This document shows, piece after piece, positions 1 through 8,222 of a stretch of 64,000 bases of DNA. The notes below the pieces were generated by a model that made no database searches, was not told the DNA's origin, and saw only the letters and a list, made by a program, of their open reading frames with translations. Origin of the DNA: Bacillus sp. AFS029637 (GTDB lineage: Bacteria > Bacillota > Bacilli > Bacillales > Bacillaceae_G); contig NZ_NUPZ01000023.1 of NCBI RefSeq assembly GCF_002584985.1, forward strand, positions 270,304-334,303, given 5' to 3'. Position numbers and translations under genes: made by a program. Each line of letters begins with the position of its first letter. The stretch's first letter is position 1.

Positions 1-960
1 TTGCACAAGCGATTCAACATGTCCTGTTTTTCGAAGAACAGCGCCGAATCCAGCTGCTGAAATCATAACAAATCCGATAAAGGACATCATGCGCATTCCG
101 CTCGTTAATATCGCGTCTGCTTCTTTAAGCGGTAGACTACCACTAACTGACAAGACGATAATCCCTGCTAAAGCACCGAAAATCATTGATTCTGTTGCTA
201 ATTGAACAGTCAATGTAGCTAAGATAGATACTAGCCCGAAAGTAATACTTCGCTTTGTATAGGGAACGATTTCATTTGCTGCAGTATGAATTTGTTCTGT
301 TTCATACGTACGAGGTTTTCGGTACGTAATAAATACTGCTACACATAGCCCGATAATCATACCGATTGAGGGAATCGTCATCGCTTTTGGAATAAGTGTA
401 ACATCAAATGTAAGACCACTTTGTGCAGCATTTGTTTGTAATACGTCATGGAATATCTTTCCGAATCCAGCTGGAACCCACATATAAGGAGTAATCAACC
501 CGAATGTAATAATACATGTAACAAGTCTGCGATCCACTTTCAACTCATTTAATACTTTTAAAAGTGCTGGAATTAAGATAGGGATGAAAGCGATATGAAC
601 AGGAATAACATTTTGTGAGAAACAAGCCATTGTTAAAATGATGAATAAAATAAGTATTTTAGAATAAATTTGTTTTTTTGTGTCTTGTTCGTTGCCAACC
701 CATTTTAATGCGGTTTGAATCATAGCATCTGGAAGTCCTGTTTTGGAAAGGGAAATAGCGAAACCGCCAAGCATTGCATAACTTAAAGCGATAGGAGCAC
801 TGTTTCCAAGACCAGTTGTAAAAGTGTTAATTGTTTCTGAAATACCGAGTCCACCGATAAGTCCGCCTGTTAAAGCTCCAACAATGATGGCGACAATGAC
901 CTGGACACGTAACAAACTAAGCAATAGCATGACTGCTACTGCGACGAGTACAGCATTCAT
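1..960 (-). CDS. Na+/H+ antiporter family (YuiF-like) membrane transporter, 3' end outside window
   Basis: The minus-strand frame opens with ATG at 960 and stays open to the left edge (320 codons seen), so the C-terminus is missing. The protein is very hydrophobic, with many predicted membrane segments. It starts MNAVLVAVAVMLLL and contains the glycine-rich stretch GGLIGGLGISET followed by LGGFAISLSKTGLPDA. This resembles the YuiF/Na+-H+ antiporter family (ion-transporter superfamily); YuiF-type proteins have also been proposed to carry amino acids, so the substrate is not settled. A Shine-Dalgarno-like TAGGAG lies about 11 bases before the start. Family assignment is from recognition of the hydrophobic pattern; the specific ion is inference. 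Confidence 0.75.
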   Translation of the reverse strand, partial: MNAVLVAVAVMLLLSLLRVQVIVAIIVGALTGGLIGGLGISETINTFTTGLGNSAPIALSYAMLGGFAISLSKTGLPDAMIQTALKWVGNEQDTKKQIYSKILILFIILTMACFSQNVIPVHIAFIPILIPALLKVLNELKVDRRLVTCIITFGLITPYMWVPAGFGKIFHDVLQTNAAQSGLTFDVTLIPKAMTIPSIGMIIGLCVAVFITYRKPRTYETEQIHTAANEIVPYTKRSITFGLVSILATLTVQLATESMIFGALAGIIVLSVSGSLPLKEADAILTSGMRMMSFIGFVMISAAGFGAVLRKTGHVESLVQ

Positions 961-1046
961 AATAAATGTAATCTCCTAATTTTTATTCTGTTAAAGCAAG
1001 TAAATATGAAGTACTTCGCTATATTTATACATACTTGCGACATATT

Positions 1047-1075
1047 ATTATAAAATGTTTTCTATGAAATGTAAA
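1047..1075 (-). promoter_or_regulatory. sigma-A promoter of the YuiF-like transporter
   Basis: On the minus strand TTTACA (1070-1075) and TATAAT (1047-1052) are separated by 17 bases, a near-consensus housekeeping promoter reading towards the gene that starts at 960. Confidence 0.6.
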
Positions 1076-1089
1076 AGAGCCTTTTGTTA

Positions 1090-2088
1090 CTAATGCTGAA
1101 AAGCTAGCTCTTGTTTAATTGATTGCAAAGAATTAGCGAATAATTCCGGTTCTTCTAAATCAGGAGAATGTGCTGAATTTGGGAACCAAATCATCTTTTT
1201 TATGGGCGCTTCTATCACATCACAATATTCTTGAACGAGTGCATAAGGAGTTTGATAATCATAGCGACCAGAAAAAAAATAAACTGGAATAGATAAACTT
1301 GCAATAGAAGAAAAGAAATCAATTGTCAGCATTTCTTCCCATAAAACGCCAGATTTTAAATTTCCTGCGAGAAACTTAAACCAGTCTAATAGCGTATATT
1401 CAGGAGAAAAGAAACCTTTTCGTATGAAAGAAAAGGAAGATCCGTTTTGGATTGCTCCTCCGAATGTGCCAAGCCACTTTCTTTGAATAATGAGACGTCT
1501 CGTATCTAAAAATGGTGGTTTCCCTAATTTTAAAAGGGAAGCTAATGCTTTTTTATGATCATGTTTTTTAGCAGAGTTAATTAAATGCTGATATAGTAAT
1601 TCTTCGTTTTGTTTCATATGTACAATCTGTCCAATACCGATGTAAGCCTCGATATACTGTGGATATTGATGTGCTATGTTAAGCCCGATAATACTTCCCC
1701 AAGAATGGCCAGCGAGAAATAGTTTTTGTTTGTTGAACCTTTTAAGTACATACTGAATAACTTCTTGTGCATCGGAAACGAATTGTTCGATTGTAAAAGT
1801 TGCCCCGAAATCTTTCATTGAAAAGGATTTACCCGCCCCGCGCTGATCCCAATTAATAACGATGAAGTGTTTCTCCAATTCTTTTTGAAAATGACGAATA
1901 AATCCGATTTGTGCCATGCCCGGTCCACCGTGACAGCATAATAAAATAGGTTGCTCTACGTTTTGCCCGCGCATAAGGAGAGTTTGTTTTCGATTATTAA
2001 TCATAACGCTTTCCATCGTAGCGATACTATTAGGAATGAGTTGTTTATTTTCATTATAAAACTGTGGGGTATAGCTACGAAAAAGCAT
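1090..2088 (-). CDS. alpha/beta hydrolase, proline-iminopeptidase-like
   Basis: A 332-residue protein with the alpha/beta-hydrolase fold. It shows the oxyanion-hole motif HGGPG at about residues 53-57, the nucleophile elbow GHSWGS with Ser129, a late Asp in GRYDYQTP and a final His in NSAHSP, completing a Ser-Asp-His triad. HGGPG plus a bulky cap region is typical of the S33 proline iminopeptidase group, but substrates vary widely. I start at 2088 rather than an upstream GTG-like extension because AAAGGAGGG precedes that ATG at good spacing and the extra 29 residues have no domain character. It is divergent from the small DNA-binding gene at 2210. Peptidase activity is inference; the hydrolase fold is secure. 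Confidence 0.85.
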   Translation of the reverse strand: MLFRSYTPQFYNENKQLIPNSIATMESVMINNRKQTLLMRGQNVEQPILLCCHGGPGMAQIGFIRHFQKELEKHFIVINWDQRGAGKSFSMKDFGATFTIEQFVSDAQEVIQYVLKRFNKQKLFLAGHSWGSIIGLNIAHQYPQYIEAYIGIGQIVHMKQNEELLYQHLINSAKKHDHKKALASLLKLGKPPFLDTRRLIIQRKWLGTFGGAIQNGSSFSFIRKGFFSPEYTLLDWFKFLAGNLKSGVLWEEMLTIDFFSSIASLSIPVYFFSGRYDYQTPYALVQEYCDVIEAPIKKMIWFPNSAHSPDLEEPELFANSLQSIKQELAFQH

Positions 2089-2209
2089 ATTGAAACCCTC
2101 CTTTTCTGAAATCATACGAATCGCACAGGCTATTCGTTTTGCATATACTGTTAGAAAATCATTGTAACATACCATACTAGTGTCATTTCAACACGGGAGG
2201 AGGGAAATT

Positions 2210-2686
2210 GTGACGATTGGAGAAATTATAGATTGTCTAAATAGACGTGAATCAATCGCTATTATAGCAAAGCGCCTTGAAATAAGTCCCTATACATTAT
2301 CGAAGAAATTGAGATTGATTGGATACGAATATGATGGAGAGCAGAAGAAACGTATTTTTGTAGGAGATGGAGAAGAACCACGTCACTTACAACTCCAAGA
2401 AGCGACCGCCCTTCAATATGCGAAAACAGATTATCAACTATTAATTTATGAGCAATTACAAAGTATTTATGAATTATTAAGCAAAAGAGAAGAAGTAAGT
2501 GCACCAATTATGAGTAAAAGTATAGAGAAAAAGAAACGTACCTTTTCTATTAATGTAGAAATATTAGCGAAATTAGATGTTATATCAGAATCGAAAGGGA
2601 TTCAAAAATCTAAACTTGTCGAAGAGGCGTTACTACAATTTTTACAACAATATGGTGTTAGCAAAACATCACATTTTGGTAACTAA
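2210..2686 (+). CDS. small DNA-binding protein: HTH-like N-terminus plus ribbon-helix-helix-like C-terminus
   Basis: A 158-residue protein of no named function. Residues about 1-45 (IGEIIDCLNRRES, AKRLEISPYTLSKKLR) look like a helix-turn-helix. Residues about 115-150 (RTFSINVEILAKLDVISE then QKSKLVEEALLQFL) look like a CopG/Arc ribbon-helix-helix module, which uses the first strand for DNA contact. The GTG at 2210 is preferred because GGGAGGAGGG lies just upstream; an in-frame GTG at 2180 has no ribosome-binding site. It is transcribed away from the hydrolase gene and ends at a bidirectional terminator. A transcription regulator is the likely role; its targets are unknown. Confidence 0.6.
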   Translation: MTIGEIIDCLNRRESIAIIAKRLEISPYTLSKKLRLIGYEYDGEQKKRIFVGDGEEPRHLQLQEATALQYAKTDYQLLIYEQLQSIYELLSKREEVSAPIMSKSIEKKKRTFSINVEILAKLDVISESKGIQKSKLVEEALLQFLQQYGVSKTSHFGN

Positions 2687-2688
2687 AG

Positions 2689-2730
2689 AAAAGGATACTA
2701 TGTTCATTTTAAGAACGAGTATCCTTTTTG
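2689..2730. terminator. bidirectional intrinsic terminator
   Basis: AAAAGGATACT (2689-2699) pairs with AGTATCCTTTT (2718-2728), with T-runs on both strands, between the convergent genes ending at 2686 and 2781. Confidence 0.85.
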
Positions 2731-2780
2731 GGGTTCACATATATTACAAGTAAAATAAAGGTTGTTTGTACATAGCGTAC

Positions 2781-4370
2781 TTAATTTATTTTTTGAATTC
2801 TTCCATCAATAACTGGCTGAATTGGTTCTTTTAATTGTTTCACATAATCGACTAGCGCTTCAAAGTCGTTTGGACCAGTTTCTGAATTCTTCCCATTTTT
2901 AAATGATACGAATCCGTCACCACCAGAAGCTAAGAAAGCATTCGCAACTACGCTGTATGTTTTAGATGGAGATAATTCTTCGCCATTCGTTAAGTTAATA
3001 CTTGTCACTTTTTCACCGTTTGGTTTGCTTGCATCCCAAGTATATTGAATACCTGAAATTTGGAGCATTCTTGTTGTACCTTTTTGCCATTGTTGATTTA
3101 AAATATCGCGAATATCTTGACCTGTTAAATCCAATTTAATCAATTGATTTCCAAAAGGCTGAATACCGTATAATTCGCCCCATGTAATATCGCCAGCGTC
3201 TAAGTCATTACGAATGCCACCAGGATTCATAAGTGCGATTTGAGCTTGCATCGTTTGGCGCTGTGCATCGGCAATTACATTTCCGAGAGTGGACTCACCA
3301 GCATCGTTTTGTTTACGGTCAATAGGTGCTGTAGATTTTCCTACAACTTCATTTACAAGTGGTGCGATTTTTTCTTTATATTGATCTAGTTTTTGCTTTA
3401 CTTGTTTATCAGGTTCTACACCTTCATGATATGTTGTAATAACTTCAGCTTTTTTCTTTACAATGTTTTTTGTTTTACGGTCAATCTTTACATCTACGTC
3501 TGAAAAAGCCGTTCCGTAAGAGTTCGCCTGTACGATAAGCTTATTATTAACTGTACCATTTACATACGTATGACTATGCCCACCGAAAATGACATCAACT
3601 TCTGGATCCGTTTCATTTGCAATTCGGTTAAGGTCGCCATTTGTTACACCAGATTCATCAGTCGTTCCGCCAACATGTGCAAGGACGACAATGGATTTAA
3701 CGCCGAGACGCTTTAACTGTTGCGCTGATTTATTAATAGCTTCAACTTCGTCAGTGATCTGTACATTTTTAAGCATAGTAGGCATAACGACATTTGGTGT
3801 ATCAGTTGTAACAACGCCGATGAATCCTACAGGAACACCATCTACCATTTTTACAGTAAATGGTGGTAAAAATAAGCGACCAGTTGACTTGTTATAAAAG
3901 TTAGCAGCTACATAAGGGAAGTTAGCACCTTTGAAATTCCCTGTTTTTTCGTGATATCCACCGTAAATGAGGCGTTTCATTTCATCGATACCTTCATCAA
4001 ATTCATGGTTTCCGATTGTACCAACATCAAATTTTAAGTCATTTAAAAATTCAATTGTTGGTTCATCTTGTAACAATGCTGAAACTGGTGGACTAGCTCC
4101 GACAACATCGCCAGCATGTACGAGAAGTGTATTCGGATTTTGTTTTTTACGTTCTTTTAAATAAGTGGCTAAGTAATCAGCGCCACCAGCTTCTTTGTTA
4201 TTAATTTTTTTTACAGTATCTAGTTGTCCATGGAAATCATTAATACCAAGCATTTGTACGTCTATGTAGCGATTTTGTTCAGCTGGAGTCTGAGATGGGG
4301 GAGCGGCAAATACGCTTGAAAAAGTAATAGTGCTTAAAACAGCAACGGCAGGGATAATTTTTTTCCACAT
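2781..4370 (-). CDS. secreted 5'-nucleotidase / metallophosphatase
   Basis: A 529-residue exported enzyme of the bifunctional 2',3'-cyclic-nucleotidase/5'-nucleotidase family. A Sec signal peptide occupies about residues 1-23 (MWKKII then a hydrophobic core ending SVFAA). The N-terminal calcineurin-like metallophosphatase domain carries NDFHGQ (44-49), HAGDVVGAS with Asp88, GNHEFD (120-125) and GGHSHT near residue 265. The C-terminal 5'-nucleotidase domain contains IALMNPGGIRND and ASGGDGFVSF, the usual nucleotide-binding region. No LPXTG or lipobox is seen, so it is probably released or loosely wall-associated. AAAAAGGAGACATG precedes the ATG. It probably scavenges phosphate and nucleosides from extracellular nucleotides. 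Confidence 0.92.
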   Translation of the reverse strand: MWKKIIPAVAVLSTITFSSVFAAPPSQTPAEQNRYIDVQMLGINDFHGQLDTVKKINNKEAGGADYLATYLKERKKQNPNTLLVHAGDVVGASPPVSALLQDEPTIEFLNDLKFDVGTIGNHEFDEGIDEMKRLIYGGYHEKTGNFKGANFPYVAANFYNKSTGRLFLPPFTVKMVDGVPVGFIGVVTTDTPNVVMPTMLKNVQITDEVEAINKSAQQLKRLGVKSIVVLAHVGGTTDESGVTNGDLNRIANETDPEVDVIFGGHSHTYVNGTVNNKLIVQANSYGTAFSDVDVKIDRKTKNIVKKKAEVITTYHEGVEPDKQVKQKLDQYKEKIAPLVNEVVGKSTAPIDRKQNDAGESTLGNVIADAQRQTMQAQIALMNPGGIRNDLDAGDITWGELYGIQPFGNQLIKLDLTGQDIRDILNQQWQKGTTRMLQISGIQYTWDASKPNGEKVTSINLTNGEELSPSKTYSVVANAFLASGGDGFVSFKNGKNSETGPNDFEALVDYVKQLKEPIQPVIDGRIQKIN

Positions 4371-4514
4371 AATTCATGTCTCCTTTTTTATAATCTGACA
4401 TCATACGACATAATTTTAATAGATTCATAGGATTATATCCACAATAAAATTTAGTTTTTTCGAAAAATTAACATATTTACAAAAAAAGAATAATAGCGTA
4501 AGGAACCTTTTTTA

Positions 4515-4544
4515 TTGTCGATTCTACCGAGTATCTACTATAAT
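4515..4544 (+). promoter_or_regulatory. sigma-A promoter of yqkE
   Basis: TTGTCG (4515-4520), 18-base spacer, TATAAT (4539-4544), just upstream of the ribosome-binding site of the yqkE-like gene. Confidence 0.55.
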
Positions 4545-4570
4545 GGAGAAAAAAGTAAAAGGTGAGCAGC

Positions 4571-4834
4571 ATGAAGAAAAAGAAACAAAGACAAATACAA
4601 AGACAATCTCAAGTGAATCAACAAAAGAATGAATCGCTAACATTAGGGGATCAATTAAATGATTCACTCATGCAACAATTAAAGAATAAGAAAAAAGAGT
4701 TGCAAGTGAGAGAAGAGAAAAAAGAGGCAGCAGAACTAGAAAGAAAGCGTCAAGAACAAAAAGAACGTGAAAAAAATAAATCATTTGAAGAACTGTTAAG
4801 TGAAAGCAATCTTACTTGGAAAGACTTTAAATAA
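4571..4834 (+). CDS. yqkE: YqkE family small charged protein (DUF3886)
   Basis: An 87-residue, extremely hydrophilic protein rich in Lys, Glu and Gln, with a predicted long helix or coiled coil in residues about 30-70 and a conserved-looking C-terminal end FEELLSESNLTWKDFK. This arrangement and its place beside an aldo/keto reductase and nudF match B. subtilis yqkE. The ATG at 4571 is preceded by AAAGGTG at 7 bases; an in-frame GTG at 4562 lies inside that site. No function is known for the family. Confidence 0.7.
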   Translation: MKKKKQRQIQRQSQVNQQKNESLTLGDQLNDSLMQQLKNKKKELQVREEKKEAAELERKRQEQKEREKNKSFEELLSESNLTWKDFK

Positions 4835-4838
4835 TAAC

Positions 4839-4874
4839 AAAAATGATCAGTGAAATACCACTGATCATTTTTTG
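4839..4874 (+). terminator. intrinsic terminator after yqkE
   Basis: AAATGATCAGTG pairs with CACTGATCATTT followed by a T-run, in the gap between yqkE and the GrpB-family gene. Confidence 0.85.
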
Positions 4875-4902
4875 ACGAGTTTGTAAGAAAAGGGGAGTTA
4901 AA

Positions 4903-5427
4903 ATGAGAAAAATTGTAGTCGTTCCGTATGAAAATCATTGGAACGAAAAATTTCAAATGGAGGCTGAAAGATTAAAGTCAGCGATGCCAGAAATGGTGAA
5001 AATCCATCATATTGGAAGTACGTCAGTGCCAGGACTGGCAGCTAAACCAATTATAGATATGATTATGGAAGTAGAGAGTATCGATAGAGTAGATCATTGG
5101 AATGAACGTTTTGAAGAGCTTGGTTACATCGTCAAAGGGGAAAATGGTATTTCAGGACGCCGCTTTTTTATTCATGGAACGGAGGAAAAACGCTCGTATC
5201 ATTTACACGTGTTTGAAAAAGGAAATCCCGAGATAGTAAGGCATTTAGCATTTCGTGACTATATGATGGCTCATTGTGAAGAAGCAGAGGCATATGCAAC
5301 TTTAAAGAAAGAATTAGCCGAAAAATATACATATGATGGCATGCAATATACGGAAGGAAAAAATGAGTTTGTACGTAATGTGGATGAGAAAGCGAAAGAA
5401 TGGAGAGAGGGAAACGTGAATAATTGA
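4903..5427 (+). CDS. GrpB family protein (UPF0157, nucleotidyltransferase-like fold)
   Basis: A 174-residue cytoplasmic protein. The stretch IHHIGSTSVPGLAAKPIIDM at about residues 36-55 is the family signature: a GSTS-type nucleotidyltransferase motif followed by an acidic residue. Later RRFFIHGTEEKRSYHLHVFE and HLAFRDYM are also typical of the GrpB/UPF0157 family. Members are often annotated as dephospho-CoA-kinase-associated or as putative nucleotidyltransferases, but no reaction is established for stand-alone members. AAAAGGGGAG precedes the start. It sits alone between a terminator and the next promoter region. Confidence 0.85.
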   Translation: MRKIVVVPYENHWNEKFQMEAERLKSAMPEMVKIHHIGSTSVPGLAAKPIIDMIMEVESIDRVDHWNERFEELGYIVKGENGISGRRFFIHGTEEKRSYHLHVFEKGNPEIVRHLAFRDYMMAHCEEAEAYATLKKELAEKYTYDGMQYTEGKNEFVRNVDEKAKEWREGNVNN

Positions 5428-5548
5428 GTTCACGTGTTTCGTGTATAAAATTATTATGTAAACTGTACGTAAGTTTTGACTTTTGGGATAAATATTGTTG
5501 AAATAAAGTTGTGGTTTATAAAAATGTAACAATGAAAGGAAGACGACT

Positions 5549-6376
5549 GTGCATATTCCAACAATTACACTTCATAATGGCGTGAAAATGCCAATGATTG
5601 GCCTAGGCGTTTATAAAGCGAAAGAAGGCGACGAAGTAAAACAAGCAGTAAAAACAGCGCTAGAAGTTGGATATCGTTCAATTGATACAGCAACTGTATA
5701 TGAAAATGAAAGCGGTGTCGGAGAAGCGGTTCGTGAATCAGGGATTCCGAGAGAAGACATATTTATTACAACAAAAGTTTGGAACGACGATCAAGGATAC
5801 GAGGAAACACTTGAGGCATTTGAAAAAAGCTTAAAGAAATTACAAATGGACTATGTAGATTTATATTTAATACATTGGCCAATTAGAGGAAAGTATGTTG
5901 ATACGTACCGAGCTTTAGAAAAATTATATGAAGAAGGTAAAGTGCGCGCAATTGGTGTTTCTAATTTTCATCAACATCATTTAGAATTGTTATTACCAAA
6001 TTGTAAAGTGAAGCCAATGGTAAACCAAGTGGAACTTCATCCGATGTTAGCGCAATTTGAATTGCGTGCTTTCTGTCAAGGTGAGCAAATTCAAATGGAA
6101 GCATGGAGTCCATTAATGAGGGGCGGCGAAGTATTCCAGCATCCAATCATTCAAGCTATTGCTAACAAATATGAAAAAACACCTGCGCAAGTTATATTAA
6201 GATGGGATATTCAAAGTGGAATTGTTACAATTCCTAAATCTGTTACACCATCTCGTATTCAGGAGAATTTTACTATTTTTGATTTCTCCCTAACGGAAGA
6301 AGAGATGAATCAAATTAATACGTTAAATCGTAATTTACATGTAGGAACGAATCCAGATAAATATGATACGTTATAA
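5549..6376 (+). CDS. aldo/keto reductase (YvgN/YtbE-like, AKR5 group)
   Basis: A 275-residue NADPH-dependent oxidoreductase with a TIM-barrel fold. The catalytic tetrad is present: Asp46 and Tyr51 ([11 protein letters not shown]), Lys76 (FITTKVWN) and His109 (LIHWPI). The C-terminal [14 protein letters not shown] binds the cofactor phosphate. Closest in style to B. subtilis YvgN and YtbE, which reduce glyoxal, methylglyoxal and other small aldehydes. Translation starts at GTG 5549, with AAAGGA eight bases upstream. It converges on the second, unrelated-subfamily reductase at 6406-7320 across a shared terminator. Confidence 0.9.
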   Translation: MHIPTITLHNGVKMPMIGLGVYKAKEGDEVKQAVKTALEVGYRSIDTATVYENESGVGEAVRESGIPREDIFITTKVWNDDQGYEETLEAFEKSLKKLQMDYVDLYLIHWPIRGKYVDTYRALEKLYEEGKVRAIGVSNFHQHHLELLLPNCKVKPMVNQVELHPMLAQFELRAFCQGEQIQMEAWSPLMRGGEVFQHPIIQAIANKYEKTPAQVILRWDIQSGIVTIPKSVTPSRIQENFTIFDFSLTEEEMNQINTLNRNLHVGTNPDKYDTL

Positions 6377-6405
6377 AAAGACGCTACCAGTATGGTAGCG
6401 TCTTT
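6377..6405. terminator. bidirectional terminator between the two aldo/keto reductases
   Basis: GACGCTACC (6380-6388) pairs with GGTAGCGTC (6394-6402), flanked by A-run and T-run. Confidence 0.85.
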
Positions 6406-7320
6406 CTAACGATGTAAAGCGTAGGTATCACATTTAGCAATTTGCTGAAGTTGTATATATTCTGCTGTTGTTAACTGTGTTTGTGTACTAGCCTGTACAT
6501 TTTCTTGCAATTGTTGAATGGAGCTTGCACCAGGTATAACAGCTGCAATAGTTTCGTTATGTAAGCAATATTGAATAGCTGTTCCTGTTAAAGAGCGTTC
6601 TCCAATCGCTTCTTTTACACTCGCTAGTGTTGTATTTAATTCATCGTATGAATAAGAAAGGTAATCCTTTTCTTTTACTCTTTCTATCTTTCTTGCATTA
6701 TTGTCAGTTAGAATTCCTTTTGCAAGTGGTCCACGAGCAATGACGCTAATTTGATGTTCAGTAAGAAGTGGGAACCATTCTTCTGGACGACGATTTAAAA
6801 GGCTATATTCCATTAGTACGCTAACGATATTTGAGCGTTTTGCATACTCACGGATGACATTTGGACGTATAGAAGAAATACCGTAATGGCGAATGATACC
6901 TTCTTGTTTCAATTCTTCAAAAGCTTCAATTGTTTCATCTATAGGATCTTCAATTGTCCCACCATGTAGCTGGTAAAGATCAATATAATCTGTTTGAAGT
7001 CTACGTAAACTTTCTTTTACTTCAGCCTTTATGTAAGCTTTGGAAGGATCCCAAGACCAGCCATTTTTTTCTTCTGTCCATCTATTTCCAACCTTCGTTG
7101 TGAGAACCAGTTTGTCTCGTTTTCCCTTTAAGGCTTTTCCAACAAATTCTTCATTTAATCCATAATCATATAAATCTGCTGTATCAAAAAAATTAATCCC
7201 TAAATCGATTGCTTCATCGATAATACGCATGGCTGCTGTTTCAGATGTACCGAGAGACATACAGCCAAGGCCCATTTCTGTAACAAATAAATCTGAGTTT
7301 CCTAATTGACGTTTTTTCAT
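6406..7320 (-). CDS. yqkF: aldo/keto reductase YqkF-like
   Basis: A 304-residue member of the aldo/keto reductase family, distinct in sequence from its convergent neighbour. The tetrad is Asp46 and Tyr51 (FFDTADLYDYG), Lys76 (TTKVGNRW) and His119 (YQLHGGTIEDP). IQQLQENVQAS near the C-terminus is the cofactor-binding helix region. Length and position next to mciZ and nudF match B. subtilis yqkF. The physiological substrate is unknown. GGAGG directly precedes the ATG at 7320, but it lies inside a long inverted repeat that also spans the promoter (see 7323-7367), suggesting special control of this gene. Confidence 0.88.
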   Translation of the reverse strand: MKKRQLGNSDLFVTEMGLGCMSLGTSETAAMRIIDEAIDLGINFFDTADLYDYGLNEEFVGKALKGKRDKLVLTTKVGNRWTEEKNGWSWDPSKAYIKAEVKESLRRLQTDYIDLYQLHGGTIEDPIDETIEAFEELKQEGIIRHYGISSIRPNVIREYAKRSNIVSVLMEYSLLNRRPEEWFPLLTEHQISVIARGPLAKGILTDNNARKIERVKEKDYLSYSYDELNTTLASVKEAIGERSLTGTAIQYCLHNETIAAVIPGASSIQQLQENVQASTQTQLTTAEYIQLQQIAKCDTYALHR

Positions 7321-7322
7321 AA

Positions 7323-7367
7323 GTCAACCTCCTTCCCTTTATTGTACGAGAGGGAAAAGAGGTTGAC
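7323..7367. repeat. inverted repeat covering the yqkF promoter and Shine-Dalgarno
   Basis: GTCAACCTC (7323-7331) and GAGGTTGAC (7359-7367) are perfect 9-base arms, extended inward by TTCCCT (7333-7338) against AGGGAA (7351-7356). On the minus strand the arms contain the putative -35 (TTGTCA) and the yqkF Shine-Dalgarno; TACAAT lies between them. It may be a DNA operator or, if transcription starts further upstream, an RNA hairpin hiding the Shine-Dalgarno. Confidence 0.75.
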
Positions 7368-7447
7368 AAACGTTTACTTTTGAAGACGCATGTTGTAAAA
7401 GTCCGATTGATGTGGGCTACTAATTAGAGGTGGATGGCCCCATCTGA

Positions 7448-7582
7448 TTAATGTTTCACTTTATTTGCTGTAATCCACTCTTGTACAGTTGTATACTCTT
7501 TGCCATATTGTTTGAGCTTATGGCGAATTTGCCATGCTTTTCCGACTAAAGTGACGCGATTTGGTAAAATATAAACTTTCAT
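7448..7582 (-). CDS. mciZ: MciZ-like peptide, mother-cell inhibitor of FtsZ
   Basis: A 44-residue ORF, starting ATG 7582 with GAAAGGAG upstream and ending TAA at 7448. The peptide begins MKVYILPNRVTLVGKAWQIR and continues with HKLKQYGKEYTTVQEWI. It shares with B. subtilis MciZ (40 residues) the features MKV, VLVGKAW-like TLVGKAW, R-KLK-YG and a late Trp-Ile. MciZ caps FtsZ filaments in the mother cell during sporulation. The locus is also the same: between yqkF and nudF. A sigma-E-type promoter (7611-7640) sits directly upstream, as expected for mother-cell expression. Function is by homology and synteny. Confidence 0.85.
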   Translation of the reverse strand: MKVYILPNRVTLVGKAWQIRHKLKQYGKEYTTVQEWITANKVKH

Positions 7583-7604
7583 TTCTATCACGCTCCTTTC
7601 AATG

Positions 7605-7613
7605 TGGTAAAAT
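7605..7613 (+). promoter_or_regulatory. extended -10 element, candidate nudF promoter
   Basis: TGGTAAAAT reads as TG-N-TAAAAT on the plus strand about 45 bases before the nudF start; the -35 is weak. It overlaps the divergent mciZ promoter, so the two may interfere. Confidence 0.35.
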
Positions 7614-7640
7614 GTATGAGGAAAGAATAGGAAATAGAAC
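7611..7640 (-). promoter_or_regulatory. sigma-E-like promoter of mciZ
   Basis: On the minus strand CATACATT (7611-7618) matches the sigma-E -10 consensus, with GTTCTATT (7633-7640) as a 6/8 match to the -35 KTCATATT at a 14-base spacing. The start of transcription would fall just before the mciZ ribosome-binding site. Confidence 0.65.
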
Positions 7641-7656
7641 AGGGAGATGAAGTAAT

Positions 7657-8196
7657 ATGAGTAATCTTGCAGAGAGAACGGTAAAAACTGAGCCGATTTT
7701 TGATGGTAGAGTTATAAAAGTTCGTGTTGATGATGTAGTATTACCAAATGGAGAAATGAGTAAACGTGAAATTGTAAATCACCCTGGTGCAGTTGCTATT
7801 ATTGCTATTACTGATGAGGGGAAAATTGTGCTTGTTGAGCAGTATCGTAAAGCTCTTGAAAAAGCGATTATAGAAATTCCAGCTGGTAAGTTAGAACCAG
7901 GTGAAAAACCTGAGGTGACAGCAGTTCGTGAATTAGAAGAAGAAACAGGATATGTATGTGAAAACATGGAGCTCATTACTTCTTTCTATACATCTCCAGG
8001 ATTCGCAGATGAAATTTTATATGTATATAAAGCGACAGGTTTGACAAAAAAAGAAAATAAAGCAGCTTTAGATGAAGATGAGTTTGTGGAGTTAATGGAA
8101 GTATCATTAGAAGAAGCGATTACCCTTATGAAGGATCTTCGTATTCATGATGCGAAGACGATGTTTGCAGTACAATATTTACAACTACAAAAATAA
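7657..8196 (+). CDS. nudF: ADP-ribose pyrophosphatase (Nudix)
   Basis: A 179-residue Nudix hydrolase. The Nudix box is complete from Gly78: GKLEPGEKP, then REL-EEETGY at residues 91-99, giving the metal-binding glutamates. The N-terminal SNLAERTVKTEPIFDGRVI and the strongly conserved PAGKLE are typical of ADP-ribose pyrophosphatases, which split ADP-ribose into AMP and ribose 5-phosphate. B. subtilis nudF (yqkG) lies in the same neighbourhood. AGGGAGATG lies a few bases before the ATG. A terminator directly follows. Confidence 0.93.
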   Translation: MSNLAERTVKTEPIFDGRVIKVRVDDVVLPNGEMSKREIVNHPGAVAIIAITDEGKIVLVEQYRKALEKAIIEIPAGKLEPGEKPEVTAVRELEEETGYVCENMELITSFYTSPGFADEILYVYKATGLTKKENKAALDEDEFVELMEVSLEEAITLMKDLRIHDAKTMFAVQYLQLQK

Positions 8197-8222
8197 ACAC
8201 TCGCCAAAGGCGAGTGTTTTTT
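8194..8222. terminator. bidirectional terminator between nudF and the acetyltransferase
   Basis: AAACACTCGCC pairs with GGCGAGTGTTT around an AAA loop, with T-runs in both directions. Confidence 0.88.

Noticed and set aside
3589-4164. Plus-strand open frames opposite the 5'-nucleotidase gene
   Set aside because: Antisense to a strongly supported gene, no ribosome-binding site and no domain features.
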